From the NCBI GenBank assembly GCA_025456015.1, contig JALOLK010000035.1:1-39909 (forward strand): a DNA stretch of 39,909 nucleotides, read 5' to 3'. The position numbers were made by a program, and so were the translations under genes. The notes below the pieces were generated by a model. That model worked only from the letters and a program-made list of their open reading frames with translations, ran no database searches and was not told the origin of the DNA. Source of the DNA: Candidatus Nanopelagicales bacterium. Lineage in GTDB: Bacteria > Actinomycetota > Actinomycetes > S36-B12 > CAIYMF01. This document shows, piece by piece, positions 8,137 to 16,272 of this stretch (positions within the stretch are counted from its first letter, which is position 1; every line of letters starts with the position of its first letter).

Positions 8137-9006
8137 ATGGACCTGCTCCTGATCGCCCTGCTCATCGGCGCTGTCGTGATGCTCATGCGCTCGATGCGGC
8201 CCCATCAGGCCGTCGGTGGACGGCCCGCGAAGCGCCAGCTGCCCGGCGCCGAGCACAACAAGGAGCTCGCCGAACGGCGCTGGGCCGCGGTCCGGCGCAT
8301 CGCCGAGGAGGACGTCACCCAGCTCGGCCAGCAGATCGCCGCGACCCCGGTCACCGACTCGCTCGAGCCCGAGGCGGCGCAGGACTTCGACGACGCGCTG
8401 AACGCCTACGAGCGGGCGAAGGAGGCCCTCGAGGTCTCCACGCACCCCGACGACCTCCAGTGGGTCACCCGCTCGATCGACGACGGCCGCTTCGCGCTGG
8501 CCAAGCTCGAGGCGCGCCGCACCGGCAGGGAGCTGCCGAACCGGCGGCCGCCGTGCTTCTTCGACCAGCGCCACGGCCTGTCGGTCGCCGACGCCCAGTG
8601 GGCCCCGCCGGAGGGCGCCCTGCGTGACGTGCCCGTCTGTGCGGCCTGCGACGCCCGGATCAAGGATGGCCTGGACCCGCAGGCCCGCATGGTCGAGACC
8701 GCCCAGGGCCAGCGGCCGTACTACGACGCAGGCCCGGAGTACGCGCCCTACATGCGCGGCTGGTACGCCGCCTCGGGCCTGTACATGATGAACAACATCC
8801 TGCTCGGCACGATGCTGCTCAACGCCATGTACTTCCCGCCCGGGTACGACTACTTCGGCGGTGAGGGCGGCGAGGGCGCGGACGGCGGCGACGCCGGCGA
8901 TGCCGGTGACGCGGGCGGGGACGCCGGCGGCGACATGGGTGGGGACATGGGCGGCGGCGACTTCGGCGGCGGGGACTTCGGCGGGTTCGGCGACTTCGGG
9001 TTCTGA
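8137..9006 (+). CDS. Membrane protein with CFFD...CxxC motif and Gly/Asp-rich tail, function unknown
   Basis: The product is 289 residues. An N-terminal hydrophobic helix (about 2-17) probably anchors it. Residues 40-125 are charged and predicted helical. A conserved-looking block PPCFFDQRHG (about 137-146) and VCAACDARI (about 167-175) offers three cysteines and a histidine that could form a metal-binding knuckle. A second hydrophobic stretch (about 205-233) follows a tyrosine-rich YYDAGPEYAPYMRGWY. The last 50 residues are a Gly/Asp-rich low-complexity tail with GGDFGG repeats. Similar CFFD..HG proteins occur in actinobacteria without known function. It is a single-gene unit with its own leaderless-type promoter. 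Confidence 0.75.
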   Translation: MDLLLIALLIGAVVMLMRSMRPHQAVGGRPAKRQLPGAEHNKELAERRWAAVRRIAEEDVTQLGQQIAATPVTDSLEPEAAQDFDDALNAYERAKEALEVSTHPDDLQWVTRSIDDGRFALAKLEARRTGRELPNRRPPCFFDQRHGLSVADAQWAPPEGALRDVPVCAACDARIKDGLDPQARMVETAQGQRPYYDAGPEYAPYMRGWYAASGLYMMNNILLGTMLLNAMYFPPGYDYFGGEGGEGADGGDAGDAGDAGGDAGGDMGGDMGGGDFGGGDFGGFGDFGF

Positions 9007-9011
9007 CCCTG

Positions 9012-9036
9012 GCGGCGCCTGTGCGGGGGACGCCGC
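9012..9036. terminator. Weak hairpin between convergent genes
   Basis: A 6-bp stem (9012-9017 with 9031-9036) encloses a 13-base loop between the stop of the CFFD protein and the stop of the MFS gene. Only position and pairing support it. Confidence 0.3.
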
Positions 9037-10274
9037 TACCGGGGGACCGGCGCCGGCTCATCCGGCGTGACCCCGGTGGCCACCTCCGGCTCCGGCAGCC
9101 GCGCGGCCACCACCGCCGCGACGAGCAGCAGCCCCAGCGCGAGCAGCAGTGAGCGCGTGAACGACCCGTCGGCGGTTCGCAGCGCCGACATCACGGAGAC
9201 GAACACCACCGCGCCCTGGCCGAACAGCTGCATCAGGCCGTTCGAGGTGCCCTCCGGTGTCGGCCGGGTCACCTCGGCGGCGTACTGGAACCCGATCGGC
9301 AGCGCCGACACGAGGAAGAACCCGAGCACCGCGGCGCTGAGCAGCAGCACGGGCAGCGAGCGGGCGAACGTCAGCCCGACCAGGCCCGGCATGGCGCCGG
9401 CGAAGGCGAGCACGAGGAACGGCCGGCGCCGGCGGCGCCGGTCCGACAGGGCCGGGAGCACGACCGCCCCGACCAGCCCGCCGAGCAGCAGCACCGCCCC
9501 GAGCGTGCCGGCGTCGGACGGGGTGAACCCGCGCGGGCGGATCATCGGCTCCACCCAGGTGGTCAGGCCGTTGAAGACCCCGAGGCCGACGAACGCCACG
9601 GCCAGCACGGCCCAGAACGCCGGCACCCGCAGGGCGTGGCGCAGCCCGTCGAGCACCAGCGCCCGCTCCTGCTCGGCGTCCGCTGACGGCGGCACCGCCG
9701 GCCGCTCACGGGCCAGCAGGACGAACAGCACCGCCGAGGCGGCGGCTGCGATCCCGTAGACCAGCTGCACCCGGTCGATCGGCATCGACGCGATGAGGAT
9801 CGGGCTGGCGACCATCCCCACGGCCGTGCCGACGAGGTTGCCCAACGTGATGACGCCCACTGCGGTGGCCCGCTGCTCGCGCGGGAACCACTTGGCCGGC
9901 ATGGTGGTCCAGGCGTTGAGCAGCAGCGGCTGGGCGGCGGCGATGCCGACCGTGGCCGCCATCGCCAGCGCGTAGGAGTCCCCGGCGAGGCCGCGCAGCA
10001 CGCCGCAGGTGCCCATCACGATCGACCCGAGGCCGACGGCGAACCGGAACCCACGGGTGTCGATCAGCCACGACGCCGGCAGGGACAGCGGGATGAACGC
10101 GAGCATGAACGACATCGCGAACAGCCCGACGGCCACGTCCCCGACGCCATAGAACGAGGCCGCAGGGCCCGTGATCGGGGCGTACCCGATCCACAGCACC
10201 TGGATCGTGAGGTTGACCAGCGTGGTGACGGCCAGCACGACCCAGCGGTAGGGGGTCGGGCCGGGGGCGGTCAC
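9036..10274 (-). CDS. MFS transporter resembling the FLVCR family
   Basis: The 412-residue protein has about 12 hydrophobic segments in two halves separated by a hydrophilic loop (about 200-218), as in the major facilitator superfamily. The N-terminal half is strikingly like eukaryotic FLVCR proteins: YRWVVL, then WIGYAPI, FYGV, a MLAFIPLSLPASWLIDTRG loop, and later PAKWFPREQRATA before TM5. FLVCR1/2 have been linked to haem, choline and ethanolamine transport; the substrate of bacterial relatives is not known to me. The start is GTG 10274, 6 bases after CACACT on this strand. A basic run of six arginines sits in a cytoplasmic loop of the second half. No neighbouring gene indicates the cargo. 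Confidence 0.85.
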   Translation of the reverse strand: MTAPGPTPYRWVVLAVTTLVNLTIQVLWIGYAPITGPAASFYGVGDVAVGLFAMSFMLAFIPLSLPASWLIDTRGFRFAVGLGSIVMGTCGVLRGLAGDSYALAMAATVGIAAAQPLLLNAWTTMPAKWFPREQRATAVGVITLGNLVGTAVGMVASPILIASMPIDRVQLVYGIAAAASAVLFVLLARERPAVPPSADAEQERALVLDGLRHALRVPAFWAVLAVAFVGLGVFNGLTTWVEPMIRPRGFTPSDAGTLGAVLLLGGLVGAVVLPALSDRRRRRRPFLVLAFAGAMPGLVGLTFARSLPVLLLSAAVLGFFLVSALPIGFQYAAEVTRPTPEGTSNGLMQLFGQGAVVFVSVMSALRTADGSFTRSLLLALGLLLVAAVVAARLPEPEVATGVTPDEPAPVPR

Positions 10275-10379
10275 GCGCGCAGTGTGCCAGCGCCGCCGGA
10301 GCCGACGCGCCCCAGTACCGCAGGGACGACGCGACGTTCCCCGCGGGTGGCGGTCGGGCGTCGGCCGCCCCCGAACGCG

Positions 10380-10411
10380 CGGAGGGCCGGCCCCGCAGGA
10401 CCGGCCCTCCG
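10380..10411 (-). terminator. Strong hairpin terminator of gap
   Basis: A perfect 11-bp stem (10380-10390 with 10401-10411) has a 10-base loop and lies 15 bases beyond the gap stop on the minus strand. There is no T tract. Confidence 0.75.
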
Positions 10412-10425
10412 TGGATCGTGCGAGG

Positions 10426-11592
<1,167 letters not shown>

Positions 11593-11895
11593 TCAGGTGC
11601 GGTTCGGCACGTACTGGGCGTAGTCCGACCGGCGCTGGTAGCCCCCGCCGTACGAGGCCAGGTCGGCCAGGAAGGCCAGCACGACGAAGAACCACAGGAA
11701 GCCCGTGACGCCCCCCTGCCACCACGACAGCAGCACGTAGGTCAGGGTCGTGTAGGGCAGCAGGAACCACCCGATGAGGGGGATCACCCACGACCCGTCG
11801 AAGGCCTTGGTGATCTCGTCGTTGAAGATCGCCATGAGGAACAGCGCGAGGCGTGGCGCGAACGCGCCCAGCATCAGGACGAAGCATCCGCACAT
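11593..11895 (-). CDS. Small multi-pass membrane protein, unknown function
   Basis: The product is 100 residues and strongly hydrophobic: helices at about 4-22, 35-60 and 62-80. There are cysteines at 2 and 4, an FNDEITKAFDGSWVIPLIGWF segment in the middle, and a Tyr/Arg-rich soluble end (GGGYQRRSDYAQY). A GAGGTGA lies about 8 bases before the ATG. I recognise it only as a type of small actinobacterial membrane protein. It diverges from thyX, and the promoters may overlap at 11947-11953. Confidence 0.7.
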   Translation of the reverse strand: MCGCFVLMLGAFAPRLALFLMAIFNDEITKAFDGSWVIPLIGWFLLPYTTLTYVLLSWWQGGVTGFLWFFVVLAFLADLASYGGGYQRRSDYAQYVPNRT

Positions 11896-11946
11896 GGGGG
11901 CTCACCTCGGTGGTGGTGGCCGGCGGGGGGCCGGCACGTCGGCGGC

Positions 11947-11993
11947 TACCGTAGCGCGCCGGCCGCGGCGCACGGGTGCTGGCGCGGTACCGT
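11947..11993. promoter_or_regulatory. Candidate divergent promoters between the small membrane protein and thyX
   Basis: The heptamer TACCGTA at 11947-11953 reads as a -10 on both strands (TACCGT plus, TACGGT minus). The minus one would give a leader of about 45 bases with a Shine-Dalgarno for the membrane protein. A second plus-strand TACCGT (11988-11993) would give thyX a leader of about 45 bases with GGAGAGG before ATG 12044. Confidence 0.35.
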
Positions 11994-12043
11994 GCCCGTC
12001 GCGCGCCGCACCTCCAGCGCGCGACCCAGGGGAGAGGATGCAG

Positions 12044-12744
12044 ATGACCGACCTGACGTTCCGCAGCGACATCACCGTCGAGCTGGTGAAGCACGCCGCC
12101 AGCGACGCGGACGTCATCTGGGCGGCGCGGGTCTCGACGAAGGGCGAGCAGTCGCTGGCCGAGCTCGACGCCGACCCGAGCAAGTCCGCGGGCCTGATCA
12201 ACTACCTCATGCGCGACCGGCACGGCTCGCCGTTCGAGCACTCGTCGATGACGTTCTTCGTCCAGGCGCCGATCTTCATGTGGCGCGAGCACTTCCGGCA
12301 CCGGATCAGTCGGGCCGCTACAAGGTGCTCGAGCCCGTGTTCTACGTGCCGGGCCGCGAGCGCAAGCTCGTGCAGGTCGGCAAGCCCGGGGCCTACGACT
12401 TCGTGGACGGCACGCCCCAGCAGCACGACGTGGTGCGCGGCGAGACCGAGACCGCCTGTCGCGCGGCCTATGCGGCCTACCGCGCCATGCTCGATGCGGG
12501 GGTGGCCCGCGAGGTGGCACGCATCGTGCTGCCCCTGACGATCTACTCCTCGGCCTACGTCACCATGAACGCACGCGCGCTGATGAACTTCCTGTCCCTG
12601 CGCAAGCACGACGACGACGCGCGGTTCCCGAGCTTCCCGCAGCGCGAGATCGAGATGGTCGCCGAGCGCTACGAGGAGGAGTGGGCGCGGCTGATGCCGC
12701 TGACCCACGCGGCGTTCATCGCGAACGGTCGCGTCGCGCCCTAG
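12044..12744 (+). pseudogene. thyX: FAD-dependent thymidylate synthase, broken by an internal deletion
   Basis: ThyX makes dTMP from dUMP using FAD and methylenetetrahydrofolate. Codons from 12044 read TDLTFRSDITVELVKH, ARVSTKGEQS, RDRHGSPFEH and WREHFRHRI in one frame. From about 12307 the family sequence continues in another frame (QSGRYKVLEPVFYVPG, then VAREVARIVLP, SFPQREIEM and MPLTHAAF). The joint falls inside the signature RHR-x2-S-x-N-E-x-S-x-R-Y: the x-S-x-N-E part is absent. The arithmetic fits a loss of 16 bases. Translation from the start would stay in the wrong frame and stop at 12538, giving 164 residues. Start ATG 12044 has GGAGAGG 6 bases upstream; ATG 12038 is the alternative. 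A sequencing or assembly error is the other explanation. Confidence 0.88.
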
Positions 12745-12754
12745 GCGCAGCGCA

Positions 12755-12805
12755 GTTGGTGTGGATGGAATCGACCACCCCGCTGTCGGTCCCATCCACA
12801 CCAAC
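12755..12805. terminator. Perfect 14-bp inverted repeat after thyX
   Basis: Arms 12755-12768 and 12792-12805 are exact reverse complements around a 23-base loop that itself has GACC/GGTC pairing. It starts 11 bases after the thyX stop and ends 22 bases before the -10 of the next gene. A terminator is most likely; an operator for the next gene is possible. Confidence 0.65.
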
Positions 12806-12826
12806 ACCCCGGAACCGCTGGTGGAC

Positions 12827-12832
12827 TAGCGT
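12827..12832 (+). promoter_or_regulatory. Leaderless-type -10 (TAGCGT)
   Basis: TAGCGT ends 8 bases before the GTG at 12841, with no Shine-Dalgarno, supporting both promoter and start. Confidence 0.45.
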
Positions 12833-12840
12833 GCACTTCC

Positions 12841-13542
12841 GTGACGGCGACCTCCACGCGCGATGTTGGCGGGCGAACGTACCGGCGCGTCCCGGTCCGT
12901 ACCCACAAGGTCGGGATCGGCGAGGACCTCGGCGGGGTGATCGCCACCTACGCCGCCGAGCGGATCACCCCGGACACGACGCTGTGCCTGTCCCAGAAGT
13001 TTGTCTCGATCTGCACCGGCCAGGTGCGCCACATCAGCACGGTGCAGGACTCCGGGCTGGCCCGGCTGATCGTCAAGTACGTCACCAAGAACGACAACGG
13101 CGACATCGGCTACAGCCACCCCAAGAAGATGCAGGTGGCGATCGAGCAGGCGGGATACGCCCGGATGGTGGCCGCGGTGGTGGGCGGGGGGCTGAGCAAG
13201 TTCGTGCTGCGCCGCCGCGGCGACTTCTACCGGATCGCCGGGCACCACATCGCCGAGATCGACGGGTTCAACCCCGACGCGATGCCGCCCTTCGACCAGT
13301 ACGCGATGCTGCCGCACCCGCAGCCCGACGCGGTCTGCGACGAGCTGGCGCGCCGCTTCGGCTGCGCGGCGTACATGATCGACGGCAACAACATCAACGT
13401 CGAGGTGGTTGGGCGCAGCGCGAACATGCCCTTCGGCGACGACGTCGCCCGCGAGGTGATGCTCGACAACCCGATGGGCCAGGGCGACGAGCTCACGCCG
13501 GTGTTCCTCATCGAGGCGCCGGCCCCGTCGAACACGCCCTGA
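12841..13542 (+). CDS. Coenzyme F420-0:gamma-glutamyl ligase-like protein
   Basis: The 233-residue protein fits the F420-ligase superfamily (CofE-like), whose founding members add glutamate to F420-0 with GTP. Matching landmarks are an N-terminal VRTHKVGIGEDL, LCLSQKFVSICTGQV (the usual 'do you need this key' strand-helix), a long middle with GDFYRIAGHHIAEIDG, the MPPFDQYAML block and IDGNNINVEVVG. It is closer to the subgroup found in bacteria that do not obviously make F420 than to FbiB of mycobacteria, so the substrate may differ. No other F420 genes are in the window. Start GTG 12841 is supported by the -10 at 12827. Confidence 0.65.
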   Translation: MTATSTRDVGGRTYRRVPVRTHKVGIGEDLGGVIATYAAERITPDTTLCLSQKFVSICTGQVRHISTVQDSGLARLIVKYVTKNDNGDIGYSHPKKMQVAIEQAGYARMVAAVVGGGLSKFVLRRRGDFYRIAGHHIAEIDGFNPDAMPPFDQYAMLPHPQPDAVCDELARRFGCAAYMIDGNNINVEVVGRSANMPFGDDVAREVMLDNPMGQGDELTPVFLIEAPAPSNTP

Positions 13543-13589
13543 CACCGTAACGCGGCGCTCGGCGCGGTCGCCGCCGGGCGGGGGACCGC

Positions 13590-13595
13590 TACCGT
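13590..13595 (+). promoter_or_regulatory. Leaderless-type -10 (TACCGT) of dapA
   Basis: TACCGT ends 7 bases before ATG 13603. It overlaps the alternative GTG at 13594, which argues against that earlier start. Confidence 0.5.
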
Positions 13596-13602
13596 GTCCG
13601 CC

Positions 13603-14514
13603 ATGGCATACGACCCCTCCAGCGCCGCGCCGTTCGGCCACATGCTCACGGCCATGGTCACGCCGTTCACCGCCGACGGCGCGGTCGACGAGGCGGGCCT
13701 GGCGACCCTGGCCGAGCACCTCGTCGACGAGCGCGGCAACGAGGGCCTGATCGTGAACGGGACCACGGGGGAGGCCCCGACGCTGCGCGACGACGAGAAG
13801 CTGCGGTGCCTGCGGATCGTGCTCGAGGCGGTCGGTGACCGCGCCACGATCGTCGCCGGCGCGGGCAACAACGACACCCGTCACACGATCGAGCTGGCCC
13901 GGGCCGCCGAGGCGTCCGGGGCGCACGGGCTGCTCATCGTCAGCCCGTACTACAACAAGCCCCCGCAGGCGGGCCTCGCGGCGCACTTCGTCGCCGTGGC
14001 CGATGCGGTCGGCCTGCCGATCATGACCTACGACATCCCCGGGCGCACCGGCGTGCCGATCGAGCCGGACACCTTCGCGCGGATCGCCGAGCACCCGCGC
14101 ATCGTGGCGAACAAGGACGCGAAGGCCGACGTGGCCGCCGCCGCCGGCGTCATCGCCCGCACCGACCTGGCCTGGTACTCCGGCGACGACGCGCTCACCC
14201 TGCCGCTGCTGTCCGTCGGCGGGGTCGGCGTGGTCTCCGTGGTCGGCCACGTGCTGGGCGAGCGGATCGCCGCCATGATCGCCGCCCACCGCGGCGGCGA
14301 CGTGGCCCGGGCCGCCGAGCTCAACGCCTCGATGATTCCCGCGTACGTCGGCATCTTCCGCACGCAGGGGGTGATCCTGGCCAAGGCGGCGCTGCGCGAG
14401 CTGGGGCTGCCCTCCGGACCGGTGCGGCTGCCCCTGGTCGACGCCACCGCCGAGCAGGTGTCCACCCTGCGCGCCGACCTCGCCGCTGCCGGCGTGGCAG
14501 GGTTCGCCGCATGA
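13603..14514 (+). CDS. dapA: 4-hydroxy-tetrahydrodipicolinate synthase
   Basis: DapA condenses pyruvate with aspartate semialdehyde, the first committed step to diaminopimelate and lysine, needed for peptidoglycan. The 303-residue TIM-barrel protein has MVTPFTADGAVD, the pyruvate-binding NGTTGE, the catalytic tyrosine in SPYYNKP, YDIPGRTG, and the Schiff-base lysine in VANKDAKAD. Length is normal. ATG 13603 is preferred over GTG 13594 because a -10-like TACCGT covers the latter. It overlaps rnj by 4 bases, the usual actinobacterial dapA-rnj pair. A second lysine-pathway gene, dapF, is at 31694. Confidence 0.95.
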   Translation: MAYDPSSAAPFGHMLTAMVTPFTADGAVDEAGLATLAEHLVDERGNEGLIVNGTTGEAPTLRDDEKLRCLRIVLEAVGDRATIVAGAGNNDTRHTIELARAAEASGAHGLLIVSPYYNKPPQAGLAAHFVAVADAVGLPIMTYDIPGRTGVPIEPDTFARIAEHPRIVANKDAKADVAAAAGVIARTDLAWYSGDDALTLPLLSVGGVGVVSVVGHVLGERIAAMIAAHRGGDVARAAELNASMIPAYVGIFRTQGVILAKAALRELGLPSGPVRLPLVDATAEQVSTLRADLAAAGVAGFAA

Positions 14515-16196
14515 GGCCCGGGCACCACGAGCTGCCGTCGCCGCCGCCGCTCGAGCAGGGCGTGCTGCGCATCGTCGCGCTCGGCGGCATCGGCGAGATC
14601 GGGCGCAACATGGCCGTCCTCGAGCTCGGGGGCCGGCTGCTGGTCGTCGACTGCGGCGTGCTCTTCCCGGAGGAGTCCCAGCCCGGGGTCGACCTGATCC
14701 TGCCGGACTTCGGCTACATCCGTGACCGCCTCGGCGACATCGACGCGGTGATCCTGACGCACGGCCACGAGGACCACATCGGCGCGGTGCCGTTCCTGCT
14801 GCGCATGCGCAGCGACATCCCGCTGCTGGGCTCGCGGTTGACCCTGGCGATGGTTGAGGCGAAGCTGCGCGAGCACCGGATCAACGCCTACTCGATGGAG
14901 GTCAAGGAGGGCCAGCGCGAGCAGGTCGGCCCGTTCGACTGCGAGTTCTTCGCCGTGAACCACTCGATCCCCGACGCGCTCGCCGTGGCGATCCGCACGA
15001 CGGCGGGCACGGTGGTGCACACCGGCGACTTCAAGATGGACCAGCTGCCGCTGGACGGCCGGATCACCGACCTGCGCGGCCTGGCCAGGCTGGCCGACGA
15101 GGGCATCGACCTGGCGATGGTCGACTCCACGAACGCCGAGGTGCCCGGCTTCGTGCCGGCGGAGGCCGACATCGCCCCGGTGCTCGACCGGGTGTTCCAC
15201 CGGGCGCAGGGCCGGATCATCGTGGCCAGCTTCGCCTCGCACGTGCACCGGATCCAGCAGGTCCTCGACGCGGCGGCCACGCACGGCCGCCGGTGCGCCT
15301 TCGTGGGCCGCTCGATGGTGCGCAACATGGGCGTGGCCCGCGACCTGGGCTACCTCGACATCAAGCCCGGGCTCGTGGTCAAGGCCGACGACCTGACCGG
15401 CCTGCCCGACGACGAGGTGGTGCTCATCTGCACGGGCTCGCAGGGCGAGCCGATGGCCGCGCTGTCGCGGATCGCCAACGGCGACCACCCGATCACGGTC
15501 GGGCAGGGCGACACCGTGATCCTCGCCTCGTCGCTGATCCCGGGCAACGAGAACGCCGTGAACCGTGTCATCAACGGCCTCACCCGGTGGGGCGCGGACG
15601 TGGTGCACAAGGGCAACGCCCTGGTCCACGTCTCCGGCCATGCCTCCGCCGGCGAGCTGCTCTACTTCTACAACCTGCTGACCCCGCGCAACGTGATGCC
15701 CGTGCACGGCGAGTGGCGCCACCTGCGCGCCAACGGCGCGCTGGCGGTGCGCACCGGCGTCCCCGCGGACCGCGTCGTGCTGGCCGAGGACGGGGTCGTC
15801 GTGGACCTCGTCGACGGGCGGGCCACGATCGTCGGCGCCGTGGAGTGCGGGTACGTCTACGTCGACGGCTCATCGGTCGGCGACATCACCGAGGCCTCGC
15901 TCAAGGACCGGCGCATCCTGGGTGAGGAGGGCTTCATCTCGGTCTTCGTCGCCGTGGACCTCACCGACGAGCAGGTGGTGGCCGGGCCCGAGATCCATGC
16001 CCGGGGGTTCGCCGAGGACGCCGAGATCTTCGACGACGTCCTGCCGAAGGTGACCAAGGCGGTCGAGGACGCGCTCGCGCACGGGGGCACCGACGCCTAC
16101 GCCCTCGAGCAGGTGGTGCGTCGCACGGTCGGCCGCTGGGTCAGCGCCAAGCACCGGCGCCGGCCGATGATCGTGCCGGTGGTCGTCGAGGCCTGA
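14511..16196 (+). CDS. rnj: Ribonuclease J
   Basis: RNase J is a zinc-dependent beta-CASP metallo-beta-lactamase nuclease with endo- and 5'-exonuclease activity in RNA maturation and decay. The 561-residue product has [11 protein letters not shown], the zinc motif THGHEDHIG (His84, His86, Asp88, His89), HTGDFKMD, and the beta-CASP region with [10 protein letters not shown] and [10 protein letters not shown]-terminal domain ends it. The short, basic N-terminal extension seen in some actinobacterial versions is nearly absent (about 17 residues before the core). It is translationally coupled to dapA and followed by a hairpin. Confidence 0.96.
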   Translation: MRPGHHELPSPPPLEQGVLRIVALGGIGEIGRNMAVLELGGRLLVVDCGVLFPEESQPGVDLILPDFGYIRDRLGDIDAVILTHGHEDHIGAVPFLLRMRSDIPLLGSRLTLAMVEAKLREHRINAYSMEVKEGQREQVGPFDCEFFAVNHSIPDALAVAIRTTAGTVVHTGDFKMDQLPLDGRITDLRGLARLADEGIDLAMVDSTNAEVPGFVPAEADIAPVLDRVFHRAQGRIIVASFASHVHRIQQVLDAAATHGRRCAFVGRSMVRNMGVARDLGYLDIKPGLVVKADDLTGLPDDEVVLICTGSQGEPMAALSRIANGDHPITVGQGDTVILASSLIPGNENAVNRVINGLTRWGADVVHKGNALVHVSGHASAGELLYFYNLLTPRNVMPVHGEWRHLRANGALAVRTGVPADRVVLAEDGVVVDLVDGRATIVGAVECGYVYVDGSSVGDITEASLKDRRILGEEGFISVFVAVDLTDEQVVAGPEIHARGFAEDAEIFDDVLPKVTKAVEDALAHGGTDAYALEQVVRRTVGRWVSAKHRRRPMIVPVVVEA

Positions 16197-16217
16197 GCGG
16201 CACGGCGACACGCCCGC

Positions 16218-16241
16218 GCCGGGCCGTCGCAGCGGCCCGGC
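16218..16241 (+). terminator. Hairpin terminator after rnj
   Basis: A perfect 9-bp GC stem (16218-16226 with 16233-16241) and a 6-base loop lie 21 bases after the rnj stop and before the ftsK promoter hexamer. Confidence 0.65.
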
Positions 16242-16259
16242 CGCGTCGGCCCCCGCCGG

Positions 16260-16265
16260 TACCCT
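16260..16265 (+). promoter_or_regulatory. Leaderless-type -10 (TACCCT) of ftsK
   Basis: TACCCT ends 7 bases before the ATG at 16273, with no Shine-Dalgarno between them. Confidence 0.5.
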
Positions 16266-16272
16266 CGCGGGC

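Noticed and set aside
8860-9000. Short tandem repeats that could suggest a CRISPR or satellite
   Set aside because: They encode the Gly/Asp-rich tail of the CFFD protein in frame; units vary and there are no spacers.
12290-12325. An intein or programmed frameshift in thyX
   Set aside because: Sequence is missing rather than inserted, and there is no slippery site or stimulatory structure at the joint.
13594-13602. GTG 13594 as the dapA start
   Set aside because: It overlaps the TACCGT promoter-like hexamer; ATG 13603 fits the leaderless spacing.
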